From contig LNDZ01000019.1 of assembly GCA_001464495.1 (NCBI GenBank), positions 1-64,000 on the forward strand: DNA of 64,000 nucleotides, written 5' to 3'. The notes under the pieces are model-generated. The model did not search any database and was not told the origin of the DNA. It saw only the letters and a program-made list of their open reading frames with translations. The position numbers and the translations under genes are program-made. Positions 44,011 through 52,908 of this stretch are shown here, one piece after another; the stretch's first letter is position 1, and every line of letters begins with the position of its first letter. The DNA comes from Betaproteobacteria bacterium Ga0074130 (GTDB taxonomy: Bacteria; Pseudomonadota; Gammaproteobacteria; Burkholderiales; Rhodocyclaceae).

Positions 44011-44385
44011 ATGAAAAAGTATCTTGAGATCGCTGTGGGCGTAATGGCAGTCGTCGGCGCTGTTGCAAATGTTCAGGCACAAACAACAGCCTGCTCAGCC
44101 AATGCCACGGGTGGCACCTACACGGTGACGGGCGGTGCGACAACAGATTTCGTTGCTGTTACCTTTACCGGCCGCTGTTCGGCCAATGTGTTTATGACTT
44201 ATCAGCAAAATGCTACCGCAATGGCGGTGGGCTCTGCGTCTCGCAAGGGTGGTAATATTTTCAGCGGCTCTACCGCAGGTGGGGGGGTACAGCCGACTGG
44301 TACCAAGTGCGTGGCTGCGGGATGTACTGCAGATAATGCAACAGCTGCAAGTAGTGCAGCATTCGCTAGGGCCTCGTCGTCTTAA
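44011..44385 (+). CDS. Small secreted Cys-containing pilin partner
   Basis: A 124-residue protein with a Sec signal peptide ending NVQAQT (cleaved after about Ala23) and a small Ser/Thr/Ala/Gly-rich beta-type domain holding four cysteines, probably two disulfides. No family is recognised. Position directly after a headless pilin, in the same transcript, suggests it supplies the missing globular domain, as PilA-C/Spc does for Geobacter PilA-N. Ribosome site CAGGAGAG. A seven-G run lies at 44281-44287 inside the frame. Confidence 0.75.
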   Translation: MKKYLEIAVGVMAVVGAVANVQAQTTACSANATGGTYTVTGGATTDFVAVTFTGRCSANVFMTYQQNATAMAVGSASRKGGNIFSGSTAGGGVQPTGTKCVAAGCTADNATAASSAAFARASSS

Positions 44386-44401
44386 TAATGACCGATACAT
44401 T

Positions 44402-44427
44402 AAGGGCGCATCAATTGATGCGCCCTT
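44402..44427 (+). terminator. Terminator after pilin operon
   Basis: AAGGGCGCATCAATTGATGC-type perfect palindrome followed by TTT and a T-rich tail (44402-44431). It closes the two-gene pilin unit before the ABC operon, though partial read-through is possible. Confidence 0.9.
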
Positions 44428-44448
44428 TTTGTTTGTGCGGTAACTCAC

Positions 44449-45249
44449 ATGCGAGCATTTTTTCTGAGTGGTTGGCGCGCTGGTTTGCGTGGGCGGGCCA
44501 TTCACGCTAATTTCGTAGTGGCCATTCTGTTGGTCGGTATGGCTTTTTGCGCGGCTGCGTTTTCACCCCGCCAGCCACAGACAGTAGCCTTGGATGTTGG
44601 CTATTCCGGGCTGCGAATTTGCTTGGTCTTATTTGCCCTGTTCTGGGTGGAGCAGTTGGTCAGTCGTGAAATTGGCAGTCGCGGTATTCTGCTGACACTG
44701 ACTTATCCGGTCCCGCGTAGTTACTATCTGCTCGCCCGCTATGCGGCGATTGTCGCTCTGCTGGGAGTTGCTGCGCTGATTTTGGGCGGTATGCTGTGGG
44801 GTGTCGTTGCCATTAGTGGGCGTGGCTATTTACAGGGTTTTCCTCCACAGTTGGGGCTGCCATTTTGGGCGGTCGTATTCGGCTTCTGGTTGGATGCGGC
44901 AGTAGTGGCGGCCTTTGCGCTGGTCATAGCGTGTGTTGCGACGATTCCGATGCTACCGCTGGCCCTCGGCTTGGCTTTTGCAATCGGGGGCAAGACCCTC
45001 GGCGCGGTGCTCGACTACTTGGCGCGTGGTGCAGATGGCGACATGCAGGCATTGCAAATGGCCCCAGTGCTGAATGTCGTGCAATGGTTTTTGCCTGATC
45101 TTTCCCGCTTTGACTGGAGGGTATGGCCGATGTACGGCGTTCCTCTAGAGCTGGATCAGCTGGTTTGGGTCCTGCTGATGGGGGCTTCTTATGTGGTGAT
45201 ATTGCTAGTGCTTGCTGCGCAGGCTTTTGCACGTAGGGAATTTGCTTGA
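44449..45249 (+). CDS. ABC-2 type transporter permease
   Basis: A 266-residue integral membrane protein with six predicted helices and a short cytoplasmic N-terminus; VEQLVSREIGSRGILLTLTYPVPR is the cytoplasmic loop typical of ABC-2/NatB-like permeases. The ATPase is encoded two genes downstream. Substrate unknown. It begins 22 bp after the pilin terminator. Next gene overlaps by 1 bp. Confidence 0.82.
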   Translation: MRAFFLSGWRAGLRGRAIHANFVVAILLVGMAFCAAAFSPRQPQTVALDVGYSGLRICLVLFALFWVEQLVSREIGSRGILLTLTYPVPRSYYLLARYAAIVALLGVAALILGGMLWGVVAISGRGYLQGFPPQLGLPFWAVVFGFWLDAAVVAAFALVIACVATIPMLPLALGLAFAIGGKTLGAVLDYLARGADGDMQALQMAPVLNVVQWFLPDLSRFDWRVWPMYGVPLELDQLVWVLLMGASYVVILLVLAAQAFARREFA

Positions 45250-46085
45250 TGCAAAGGCAGTACAAACACTTTTTTCCCTTGGTCGGTTTGCTTATCGGGG
45301 GGCTTTTATTCGCTTTGTCGGTTGATCGCGTTCGGCAGATGGGGCGGCCCAATGTGACGCCAGAAATTCAAGTCGTGCTGCCGCTATTTGTCCAGGTTGG
45401 CATGGCCGCCGGGGACCGATATCTCGCAGCAAATGCGGGGGCAATTCGTAGCCTCATTACGAGCACGGCGCGTATGGGCGACAACGAATATGCAATCCTC
45501 GGCAGCCTCCAGACTGCGGTTTCTTGGTTGAACCCGGCGCATGAGGACAACTACTACACCGCCGCAGCCATTTTGCCCTGGAATGGGCAGCTGGACTCGG
45601 CTCAGTTAGTGTTACAGCGTGCTACCTATGCGCGCCCAAACGATTTCCAGCCGGCTTTTTTTTATGCATTTCATTTGCTCCATTTCAAACAAGATCCCGT
45701 TGCAGCTTCAGGCTGGCTGAGTCAAGCTGCTCGGCGTATGACAAATGAACACGAACAGCTTGTTATGCAGAATTATGCGGCGCGTTGGATGGATCGTAGC
45801 CGTGATCTGGACAACGCAATTGCGGTTGTGGCAGATATGGCGAAACAAACACGGCGTGCAGATTTCCGCTCGTATCTTGAGCAACGTATAAAGCGGCTTG
45901 AAAATCTTAAATACCTACGAGAGCATGCGCTCGTCTTTGAGCAGCGTTTTGGGCGCCCATTGCACGCTGTTGATGAGTTAATCAACGCAGGCATATTGAG
46001 CGAAATTCCTTCGGATCCGTTCGGCTTCGGCTACGCGATGGGGCGTGACGGCTTGATTATCCTAAGACAGGCAAAGGCACAATGA
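45249..46085 (+). CDS. Membrane-anchored TPR-like protein, unknown
   Basis: A 278-residue protein with one N-terminal membrane helix (about 8-25, FPLVGLLIGGLLFALS) and a periplasmic part made of helical TPR-like repeats. Its end reads DELINAGILSEIPSDPFGFG, resembling the calcium-loop ending (P-x-DPWG) of GspG-type pseudopilins. I do not recognise a family. It lies between the permease and the ATPase of an ABC transporter, overlapping both (1 and 4 bp), so it is likely a transporter partner. The ATG at 45249 is preferred over a TTG just upstream. Confidence 0.8.
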   Translation: MQRQYKHFFPLVGLLIGGLLFALSVDRVRQMGRPNVTPEIQVVLPLFVQVGMAAGDRYLAANAGAIRSLITSTARMGDNEYAILGSLQTAVSWLNPAHEDNYYTAAAILPWNGQLDSAQLVLQRATYARPNDFQPAFFYAFHLLHFKQDPVAASGWLSQAARRMTNEHEQLVMQNYAARWMDRSRDLDNAIAVVADMAKQTRRADFRSYLEQRIKRLENLKYLREHALVFEQRFGRPLHAVDELINAGILSEIPSDPFGFGYAMGRDGLIILRQAKAQ

Positions 46086-46981
46086 AAGAGTTGGCGATTC
46101 GGATTGACGGCCTCAGCAAGGTGTATTCCCGTACGCTAAAGAGTCCCCCGTTTCGTGCATTAGAGTCAATCTCACTGGAAGTTGCGGCAGGTGAGGTGTT
46201 CGGTTTTATTGGTCCGAATGGTGCGGGTAAGAGTACGACAATTAAGATCCTGACCGGCGCCATCAGCCCTAGTTCTGGTAGTGCGAGCCTGTTTGGTGTC
46301 GATGTGTCAGCGCCTGAGGCACGCATGGGCTTGGGGTATGTACCGGAAAATCCTAGTTTGCCGGACTATCTGACCCCTCTGGAAATTCTTGAAATGAGCC
46401 TGCATTTGCATCGGCTCCATCTGCCCCAGCCACGACAACACTGTATGGAATGGCTCGAGCGCTTCGGGCTTGGCAAGGTAGCCAACAAGGTGGTGCGTGG
46501 ATTTTCCAAAGGCATGGCTCAGAGGACAGCGTTGGCGAATGCACTCGCAGTGCAGCCGCGCTTGCTGATTTTGGATGAGCCTTTGTCAGGACTTGACCCG
46601 ATTGGCCGGCGTGATGTGGTGGATATTCTGTCTGAATATGCGCAAGCAGGTGGCACGCTATTCTTCACCTCGCATGTTCTACACGATGTGGAGCGGCTAG
46701 CTCACCGCTATGGACTTATTCATCAGGGGAAACTCACAGCAGTCCGCTCACCTGCTGAATTGGCTGGTGACGATGAGCTGGTCACTATTCGTAGCAGAGG
46801 AGAGCAGCCGCTAGAGGGGATGCGTGAAGAGGCTCCAGGTCGTTGGTATATAGAAGTACCGGCAAATACTGTATGGATGATGCTGCATCGTCTGGAGCAA
46901 GGTGGGCATACCCTTATAGAAGTGCGCCCCGTGCTTTCTCTGGAAAGTGCATTTATGCGTGTTGTACTGGCGGATGCCTGA
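46082..46981 (+). CDS. ABC transporter ATP-binding protein
   Basis: A 299-residue ATPase with Walker A GPNGAGKST (44-52), Q-loop region, signature variant FSKGMAQR and Walker B LLILDEPLSGLDP; switch His in FFTSHVLHDVERL. The C-terminal extension of about 80 residues is seen in CcmA/NatA-like exporters. Pairs with the permease at 44449-45249. The next gene overlaps its end by 8 bp. Confidence 0.9.
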   Translation: MKELAIRIDGLSKVYSRTLKSPPFRALESISLEVAAGEVFGFIGPNGAGKSTTIKILTGAISPSSGSASLFGVDVSAPEARMGLGYVPENPSLPDYLTPLEILEMSLHLHRLHLPQPRQHCMEWLERFGLGKVANKVVRGFSKGMAQRTALANALAVQPRLLILDEPLSGLDPIGRRDVVDILSEYAQAGGTLFFTSHVLHDVERLAHRYGLIHQGKLTAVRSPAELAGDDELVTIRSRGEQPLEGMREEAPGRWYIEVPANTVWMMLHRLEQGGHTLIEVRPVLSLESAFMRVVLADA

Positions 46982-48923
46982 GCTGTTAAACCTGCGCGTC
47001 GAAAGGCGCGGGCTGCTGTCGCTCTTTCTGGCAGCCATGCTGTTATGGCTTCTGAACCATCCACTGTTGGGTGTTGCCATTCACGATGCACGGGTTTACG
47101 CCATCTTGGCTCTGCATTGGCTCAACCCTCAGGCCTATGCCCGTGATCCGTTTTTCATGTTTGGCTCACAGGATAGTCTGTCACTGTTTTCTCCCTTGTA
47201 TGGTCCGCTGATTGAGCACTTTGGCCTCACTGTAGCTGCGGTCATTGTTCTGCTTACTGGTGCTGTGCTGTGGTGTGCAGCCGCCATTTGGCTGGCGCGT
47301 GGTTTGATGCCACGCAGCTGGCTGGCAAGCATGGCAGTACTTGTACTGGCTACGCTCTCACTCAACTACTCACCCAACGGACAGACTTTTGTACTTAATG
47401 AAGCATTTGCTACTGCACGCTCCCTTGCCTTTCCACTAGGGGGCCTGGCCTTGGCGGCGTGTGTTCAAGGGCGCCTGAGGTGGTCGGCTCTATTCGCTTT
47501 GCTTGCGCTTTTACTACACCCGTTGATTGGGGTGTGGCCATTACTGCTGCTGTTGCTGTGGCCCCTCTCTTGGCCGCAGCGCTGGGCATTGCTGAGCCTA
47601 GGGATTTTCCTTTTGGTTGGAGCAATGGTTTCCGAAATTGGCCCCTTTGCACGTTTTGACGCCGAATGGGAGGCTATCTTACGGAGTGGCACTCACGATG
47701 TGTTTGCTGCGTCGCCTGAGTTAATGCGCTGGTATGGGCATGGTCTTCAACTCATGGCGCTGTTGGTCGCAGCCCTCCACACAAACGGGAGCGCTGCCCG
47801 CCTTTACTTGCTCGCCGCATTGCTTTCCGCGACTGGTCTTGTCATTTCGATGGGTGCCAGCTATGTCTGGCCGTCTCAAATTTTGATTCAGGCGCAGCCG
47901 TGGCGGAGCATGTGGCTGGCTGCCTATTTGATGCCAGTGGCGCTATGTCATGTCCTATTAGTCATGATTGAAGCGCTGCTTACTAGACCGAGGTCTCTAC
48001 CTTGGTTGTTGCTAGCTGTCCTTGCCATTGTCTTCATGCTGCGTGATGTGCTGCTCTACGTGCTGCTGCTGTGGTGGCTTGGTGCATGGCTATTGCGATT
48101 GTCTACTCCTCTGCGAAGCTTATTTGATCAATCTTGGCAGCAATTGCGTGTGATGTTCACTTTGAGATGGCTTCCCTTTTTATCCTTGGGCTTGGTGTCG
48201 GTTGCCTTGCTTGGCTTATGGGCGGAGCTGACCCTACTCGAAGGCTCGGTGCCTTTGGCTTTCGAATGGGCGCCGCCACAATTGGTAGGCTTGTTGGTAC
48301 ATGGTGGATATGGGGTAGGTTTCGCCCTCATCGCGTATTTAATCTATCGCTATGGTCATCGCCACCTCACAGTAGCTGCCCTTTTGCTCATGCTTCTTTT
48401 AGCCATCCCTCATTGGGATATGCGCAGCGAGAGTGAGCGCAAGTGGGAGGCCTCTGTAGGATTCGGCGTTCAAGGTAAGTTAAGTCGTTTGATAAAGCCT
48501 GGCGAAGTTGTTTTATCTGATGGCCGCGTACCGCTATTTGCTTGGTACGGCCTCAGAACAGCAAACTATACGAGCCCCACGCAGGCAATCGGGATGGTGT
48601 TTTCAAGAGAGAAAACGTTTGAATTGTTGCGACGGACGCAGCATGTCAATGCTACAGCAGCATTAGAAAATCGACTATCTGATCGTTTATCTAGCAGTCT
48701 TGACGCGCCTGTAGGGGGCAGTATTTTTGATGTCGCATTGCCACGACGGCAAGGGGTTTCGGCACTTTGTAAAGATGATGAGTTGGATTGGCTCGTCTTA
48801 CGTGTCACACCCACCGAGTTGCCGAGTGACTTGCTGCCGTACGCTAAATACCTTCCTGCCGAATCCGGTGTTCCTCCTTTGTGGATTTTCTCCTGTGCCG
48901 ATGTGCGACGTTTCTCCTCGTGA
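46974..48923 (+). CDS. Large membrane protein, paralogue 1, unknown
   Basis: A 649-residue protein with about a dozen hydrophobic segments and a C-terminal extramembrane domain (from about 495). Notable blocks shared with the next gene are HDARVYAILALHWLNPQAYA, RDPFFMFGSQDSLSLFSP, SPNGQTFVLNEAFATARS and RLIKPGEVVLSDGRVP. Multi-span protein with an early acidic loop (HDAR) and C-terminal domain recalls GT-C glycosyltransferases, but I cannot assign a family. ATG at 46974 overlaps the ATPase gene. It belongs to the ABC operon. Confidence 0.8.
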   Translation: MPELLNLRVERRGLLSLFLAAMLLWLLNHPLLGVAIHDARVYAILALHWLNPQAYARDPFFMFGSQDSLSLFSPLYGPLIEHFGLTVAAVIVLLTGAVLWCAAAIWLARGLMPRSWLASMAVLVLATLSLNYSPNGQTFVLNEAFATARSLAFPLGGLALAACVQGRLRWSALFALLALLLHPLIGVWPLLLLLLWPLSWPQRWALLSLGIFLLVGAMVSEIGPFARFDAEWEAILRSGTHDVFAASPELMRWYGHGLQLMALLVAALHTNGSAARLYLLAALLSATGLVISMGASYVWPSQILIQAQPWRSMWLAAYLMPVALCHVLLVMIEALLTRPRSLPWLLLAVLAIVFMLRDVLLYVLLLWWLGAWLLRLSTPLRSLFDQSWQQLRVMFTLRWLPFLSLGLVSVALLGLWAELTLLEGSVPLAFEWAPPQLVGLLVHGGYGVGFALIAYLIYRYGHRHLTVAALLLMLLLAIPHWDMRSESERKWEASVGFGVQGKLSRLIKPGEVVLSDGRVPLFAWYGLRTANYTSPTQAIGMVFSREKTFELLRRTQHVNATAALENRLSDRLSSSLDAPVGGSIFDVALPRRQGVSALCKDDELDWLVLRVTPTELPSDLLPYAKYLPAESGVPPLWIFSCADVRRFSS

Positions 48924-48985
48924 AAGCCGGCCGAATTTCATGACTTGGGGTATGCCCGTCGTTAGCTGCACATCTGGAGCGAACA

Positions 48986-50938
48986 TTGATTAAGAGAGCC
49001 TTTAATAATCTCGATTCGGAAACGTGGCGCTCACTCAGTATTGTGTTGAGTGCAATGGCACTATGGCTCCTGACTCATCCATACACCGGCTTTGATTTTC
49101 ACGACACCAGAATTTATACCGTGCTGGCATTGCATTGGCTTTCTCCTGAAGCCTATGCGCGCGATCCTTTTTTTATGTTCGGCTCCCAGGACAGTTTGTC
49201 ATTGTTCTCGCCAATCTATGGAACATTGATCAAATGGCTCGGCTTGTCATTCGCTACCATGTTCATTTTGCTCAGCGGGGCATTTTTGTGGCTACTTGCG
49301 GCAGTTCAATTAGCGAACCGCCTGCTTGATCATCCCCTAGCTAGAGCAACCTCGATACTGTCGATGACGGTAATCGCTTTGAATTTTTCTCCCAATGGCA
49401 ACACATTTTTTCTCAACGAGGCATTTGCGACAGCACGTTCATGGGCCTTTCCTCTTGGCGCACTCGCGATTGGCGTTTGGCTGGGTAAGAATAAGTCACT
49501 TGCTTGGGGGCTTGCACTTGTCACGCTATTGATCCACCCGCTGATCGGCATTTTTGTGATTACAGTTGGGTTTGTTTTGCAATTGCCAGATCGATTGGGG
49601 CTCTTAGCCGCCCTTTTAAGCACCATGCTATTGGTTGTCGCGGGTGTCTCGAAACTTGGTGTGTTCTCTTGGTTTGATCCTCTATGGGTCGACTTCATTC
49701 GTGAACACGCACGTGATGTACTTGTCGGCAAGCGTGGAGAGGCGCGTTATGATGCCGCGCTTTTCTATCTGAGTTTGTGCTGCCTGGCAGCACGGACGAC
49801 AACCGACAATACAGCGCGGCGCCTTTACTTGTGGGTGGCATTGTTAAGTGGTACGGGATTTGCCGTTGCCATGTTTGCAAGCTACTGGGCGCCTGCCAAG
49901 CTACTTGTTCAGGCACAACTATGGCGCGGGATGTGGTTAGCTGCATTGCTGAGCCCATTTGCAGCGCTTCAGATTTTTTTCTTTTTGTGGCGGTATCGAC
50001 ATCGCTCGTTGGGAGGCGATGACGCATGGTATGCCTCCGCTAGTGTTTGGATTGCTTTAGGGGGAACAGCGCTTTTACTCATGCTCACGGAGATACGTGG
50101 GTGCGTACTTTCTGTCGTATGCTTTTTGGGTTGGTTTTCCTCCCGACATCTTTCAACCAGCCTGTCTTGGCTTCAGTCGCACGTCCCATTTCTCAGAGTT
50201 GCAATGGGCGGTTTGATTTTGCTGGCGCTGCCACGGTTTTGGGTCGAGCAGCAGATTGTTGCGGGTACTCTTGGCTTCCCGCAATGGCCGGCAGCGCCTG
50301 AATGGTTTTTGGCGCTGCTCTGGGGGATTGGCGGCCCCGGCTTCATTGCGCTTGCAGGTCTATTTGTTTATGCAAACCGTAGCGCTAGCCTAGTTGCTTC
50401 AATATGTCTTCTGGTGGTGGCCAGTAGCGTATGGGATACCCGCACCGAGAGGGATATTAAGTGGGCAGCCCAGATGGACTCCGGAAGCCGTGGCGAGCTG
50501 GGTCGTTTGATCAAGCCCGGTGACGTTGTGCTTTGGGGGCGCAGAATGCCTGTACGCGCTTGGTATGAGTTGGGCACTGCTCACTATGCAAGTCCGACCC
50601 AAGCGGTTGGTTTTGTTTTTTCTCTTGCAAAAGCAGAAGAGTTGCTCAGGCGTACAGCCTTGATCCGTGCCGCTCATGCATTGGAACAGGACGAAAAAGG
50701 ACAGGAGTTTCTGGCTCGTGAAGAGGAACATAATCCCGATGCTATCTTTGGTTTTTTTGTTCCCATATCGAAATCAGCAATCATGAAGCTATGCCAAGAT
50801 GCTCAACTTGATTGGGTCATCGTCGATGCCAATCAGGCGTCAACAACTGATGTAGCTGTTGTGTACGATGCAATCGAAAAGCAATACGTTGAGGCGCACT
50901 CCTGTGCACGTTACCGAGCCTTAGGTGCGCAAGGCTAA
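48986..50938 (+). CDS. Large membrane protein, paralogue 2, unknown
   Basis: A 650-residue paralogue of the preceding protein along its length: FHDTRIYTVLALHWLSPEAY, RDPFFMFGSQDSLSLFSP, SPNGNTFFLNEAFATARS and RLIKPGDVVLWGRRMP. Same topology: many helices then an extramembrane domain. Starts at TTG 48986 with GGAG at 48976-48979; no ATG is better. The two copies have diverged widely outside the motif blocks, so the duplication is old and both are presumably functional. Confidence 0.8.
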   Translation: MIKRAFNNLDSETWRSLSIVLSAMALWLLTHPYTGFDFHDTRIYTVLALHWLSPEAYARDPFFMFGSQDSLSLFSPIYGTLIKWLGLSFATMFILLSGAFLWLLAAVQLANRLLDHPLARATSILSMTVIALNFSPNGNTFFLNEAFATARSWAFPLGALAIGVWLGKNKSLAWGLALVTLLIHPLIGIFVITVGFVLQLPDRLGLLAALLSTMLLVVAGVSKLGVFSWFDPLWVDFIREHARDVLVGKRGEARYDAALFYLSLCCLAARTTTDNTARRLYLWVALLSGTGFAVAMFASYWAPAKLLVQAQLWRGMWLAALLSPFAALQIFFFLWRYRHRSLGGDDAWYASASVWIALGGTALLLMLTEIRGCVLSVVCFLGWFSSRHLSTSLSWLQSHVPFLRVAMGGLILLALPRFWVEQQIVAGTLGFPQWPAAPEWFLALLWGIGGPGFIALAGLFVYANRSASLVASICLLVVASSVWDTRTERDIKWAAQMDSGSRGELGRLIKPGDVVLWGRRMPVRAWYELGTAHYASPTQAVGFVFSLAKAEELLRRTALIRAAHALEQDEKGQEFLAREEEHNPDAIFGFFVPISKSAIMKLCQDAQLDWVIVDANQASTTDVAVVYDAIEKQYVEAHSCARYRALGAQG

Positions 50939-50966
50939 GTCATTCAACTTGCTTTCATTGGTGTAA

Positions 50967-51371
50967 TCACACAGTGATTGATGATTGTGGTTGGCTGAAA
51001 AGATAAACCTTGCGAATGAGGTAGCCAACAAAAAAAGAAACACCGGAGGCTAGGATCTTGCCTGTTGTGAGGGATAAAGAAAAAAATTCGATGCTGGCTG
51101 CAATAATTGCCCAGTTAACTAACAGCCCAGCAACCCCAGCTGCAATATAGAGAATTCTCTCGGCATGGCGGTTGTCAAGCATTCGCCGCGTTTTGAAAAC
51201 CAAACTAACCGAGAGCGCGTAATGCACCAAAGAGCCGAGGAAAAAAGCAATCGTCGCAGCCAGCAGGTAGTGCAGCTTGTCTGCTAGCTGAAGCAGAGTG
51301 AAAAAGTCTACGCCGAGCGCAACAACACTAACCAAGCCGTACAGAAACAGTTCCTGTACATACTTACGCAT
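50967..51371 (-). CDS. GtrA-like membrane protein
   Basis: A 134-residue protein with four helices of the GtrA family, thought to flip or aid transfer of polyprenyl-phosphate-linked sugars. Signature [26 protein letters not shown] start, then [14 protein letters not shown] and the C-terminal [13 protein letters not shown]. It overlaps the flavoprotein gene by 8 bp, so it belongs to the six-gene minus-strand operon and is its last gene. Confidence 0.87.
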   Translation of the reverse strand: MRKYVQELFLYGLVSVVALGVDFFTLLQLADKLHYLLAATIAFFLGSLVHYALSVSLVFKTRRMLDNRHAERILYIAAGVAGLLVNWAIIAASIEFFSLSLTTGKILASGVSFFVGYLIRKVYLFSQPQSSITV

Positions 51372-52908
51372 GCTTGGTCTCTACTTTCTCCTCGTGGTAT
51401 TCATCATCGACGTTGATATCCCAAATGGCTTTCTTGGAAAGATTGCCCGCGATGATATCTGTGGCCGCAAGCTTGGCTGTCAGCATTGAATGATCTTGAT
51501 TGTTGTAGCGATGCATTCCGTTGCGGCCAACCAGATATAGATTGGGGATTGTGTCTGTGAAGTCGCGAATCACATCAAACTGGCCATAGGAACCGAAGTA
51601 AGCCGGGTAAGCTTTGGGTACTCTGACCAAATGCCAGTCCAAGACATCATTTGCATCCAAGAGACCAATCTTCTCGAGCTCCTTCACTGCAAACGTACTG
51701 AATGCGCTGTCGTCCATCGACCAGAGGTCATCACCCTCTTGGCAAAAGTATTCGAGCCCTATCCAAATCGCATCCGGCGTGCTGACCATTGTCGGGCTCC
51801 AATTATTGAAAATCTGCAATCGCCCAATACGTACATCTGGTTCTTGAATGTAAATCCAAGTATCAGGGACGAGATTCAATTTTCCAATCCCATCTTGGGT
51901 TGGCTTTAGCTTGCGTACAAGTAGACCCATGGTCATGAAGTCTCTATAGCAAAGCTTGCTCGCAACCTCTTTTACAGCCTCAGGTGCGGGTGGCGTGGTC
52001 TTTGCAATCAACTCATTGATGGGCATGGTTGAAATAAAGTGATCGCCCTTCCATACCTTTTCCAGCCCACTGGCATCAACAGTGGTGACTGTGCTTACAC
52101 GATTGTCGACAATCTCAATTCGCTGCACAGTGTGGCCAAAATGAATGGAACCACCTTTCTGGCGCACTTCATCCGCAACCAGTTGCCACATTTGTCCCGG
52201 ACCAAACTTTGGATAAAGAAAGCGTTCTATCAGGCTGGTGTTTGTCCCTTTTTGAGACACATCACTGCTGCCTTGTTTCGAAATCATTTTTTTGAGGGCA
52301 TGTTGAAGCGCAGAGAGAATTGAAAGCCCTTTGATACGTTGAGCGCCCCATTCTGAACTGATCTCTTTACATGGAACGCCCCATACTTTTTCTGTGTAAT
52401 CTTTGAAGAAGGTGCCGTAGAGGACTTTCCCAAAACGATTAACAAAAAAATCTTCGAGATTTTTCTCTGGCAGTCGCTTAAATATTGTGGACCATCCGTA
52501 CGAAACACCAATCTTGACTAAACGAATTAGCCCGAGATTACTCATGGTTTGAGCAGAGAGTGCGATTGGATACGAGAAGAACTTTCGGAGGAAATAAATT
52601 CGAGAGAGACGGGGGCGAATTAGCAAATGCCTATCTTGCGCTGGAATAACACTGAGACCGTCCGCATCCTTGATGGGCGCGACTGGCATGATTTCGCGCC
52701 ACCAGTTCATTACCCAATCAGATTTTGAAAAGAAACGGTGGCCGCCGATATCCATTCGGTTGCCCTTGTAATTGATTGTGCGTGAAATGCCACCAACATC
52801 GTCCAGTGCTTCAAAGAGAATGGGGGTGTAGTCGGAGTGGCGCAGTAACTCGAGCGCCGCAGTCAATCCAGCCGGACCCGCACCTGCAATAAGGACAATT
52901 TTTTTCAT
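51364..52908 (-). CDS. FAD-dependent amine oxidase/UGM-like flavoprotein
   Basis: A 514-residue flavoprotein with an N-terminal dinucleotide fold: [30 protein letters not shown] and [12 protein letters not shown]. The latter wording resembles UDP-galactopyranose mutase-like and protoporphyrinogen oxidase-like proteins used in glycan loci. [17 protein letters not shown] near the end is the typical FAD-contact tail. Substrate not determinable. Start is ATG 52908 ([11 protein letters not shown]), overlapping the PAP2 stop by 4 bp. Confidence 0.82.
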   Translation of the reverse strand: MKKIVLIAGAGPAGLTAALELLRHSDYTPILFEALDDVGGISRTINYKGNRMDIGGHRFFSKSDWVMNWWREIMPVAPIKDADGLSVIPAQDRHLLIRPRLSRIYFLRKFFSYPIALSAQTMSNLGLIRLVKIGVSYGWSTIFKRLPEKNLEDFFVNRFGKVLYGTFFKDYTEKVWGVPCKEISSEWGAQRIKGLSILSALQHALKKMISKQGSSDVSQKGTNTSLIERFLYPKFGPGQMWQLVADEVRQKGGSIHFGHTVQRIEIVDNRVSTVTTVDASGLEKVWKGDHFISTMPINELIAKTTPPAPEAVKEVASKLCYRDFMTMGLLVRKLKPTQDGIGKLNLVPDTWIYIQEPDVRIGRLQIFNNWSPTMVSTPDAIWIGLEYFCQEGDDLWSMDDSAFSTFAVKELEKIGLLDANDVLDWHLVRVPKAYPAYFGSYGQFDVIRDFTDTIPNLYLVGRNGMHRYNNQDHSMLTAKLAATDIIAGNLSKKAIWDINVDDEYHEEKVETKHA

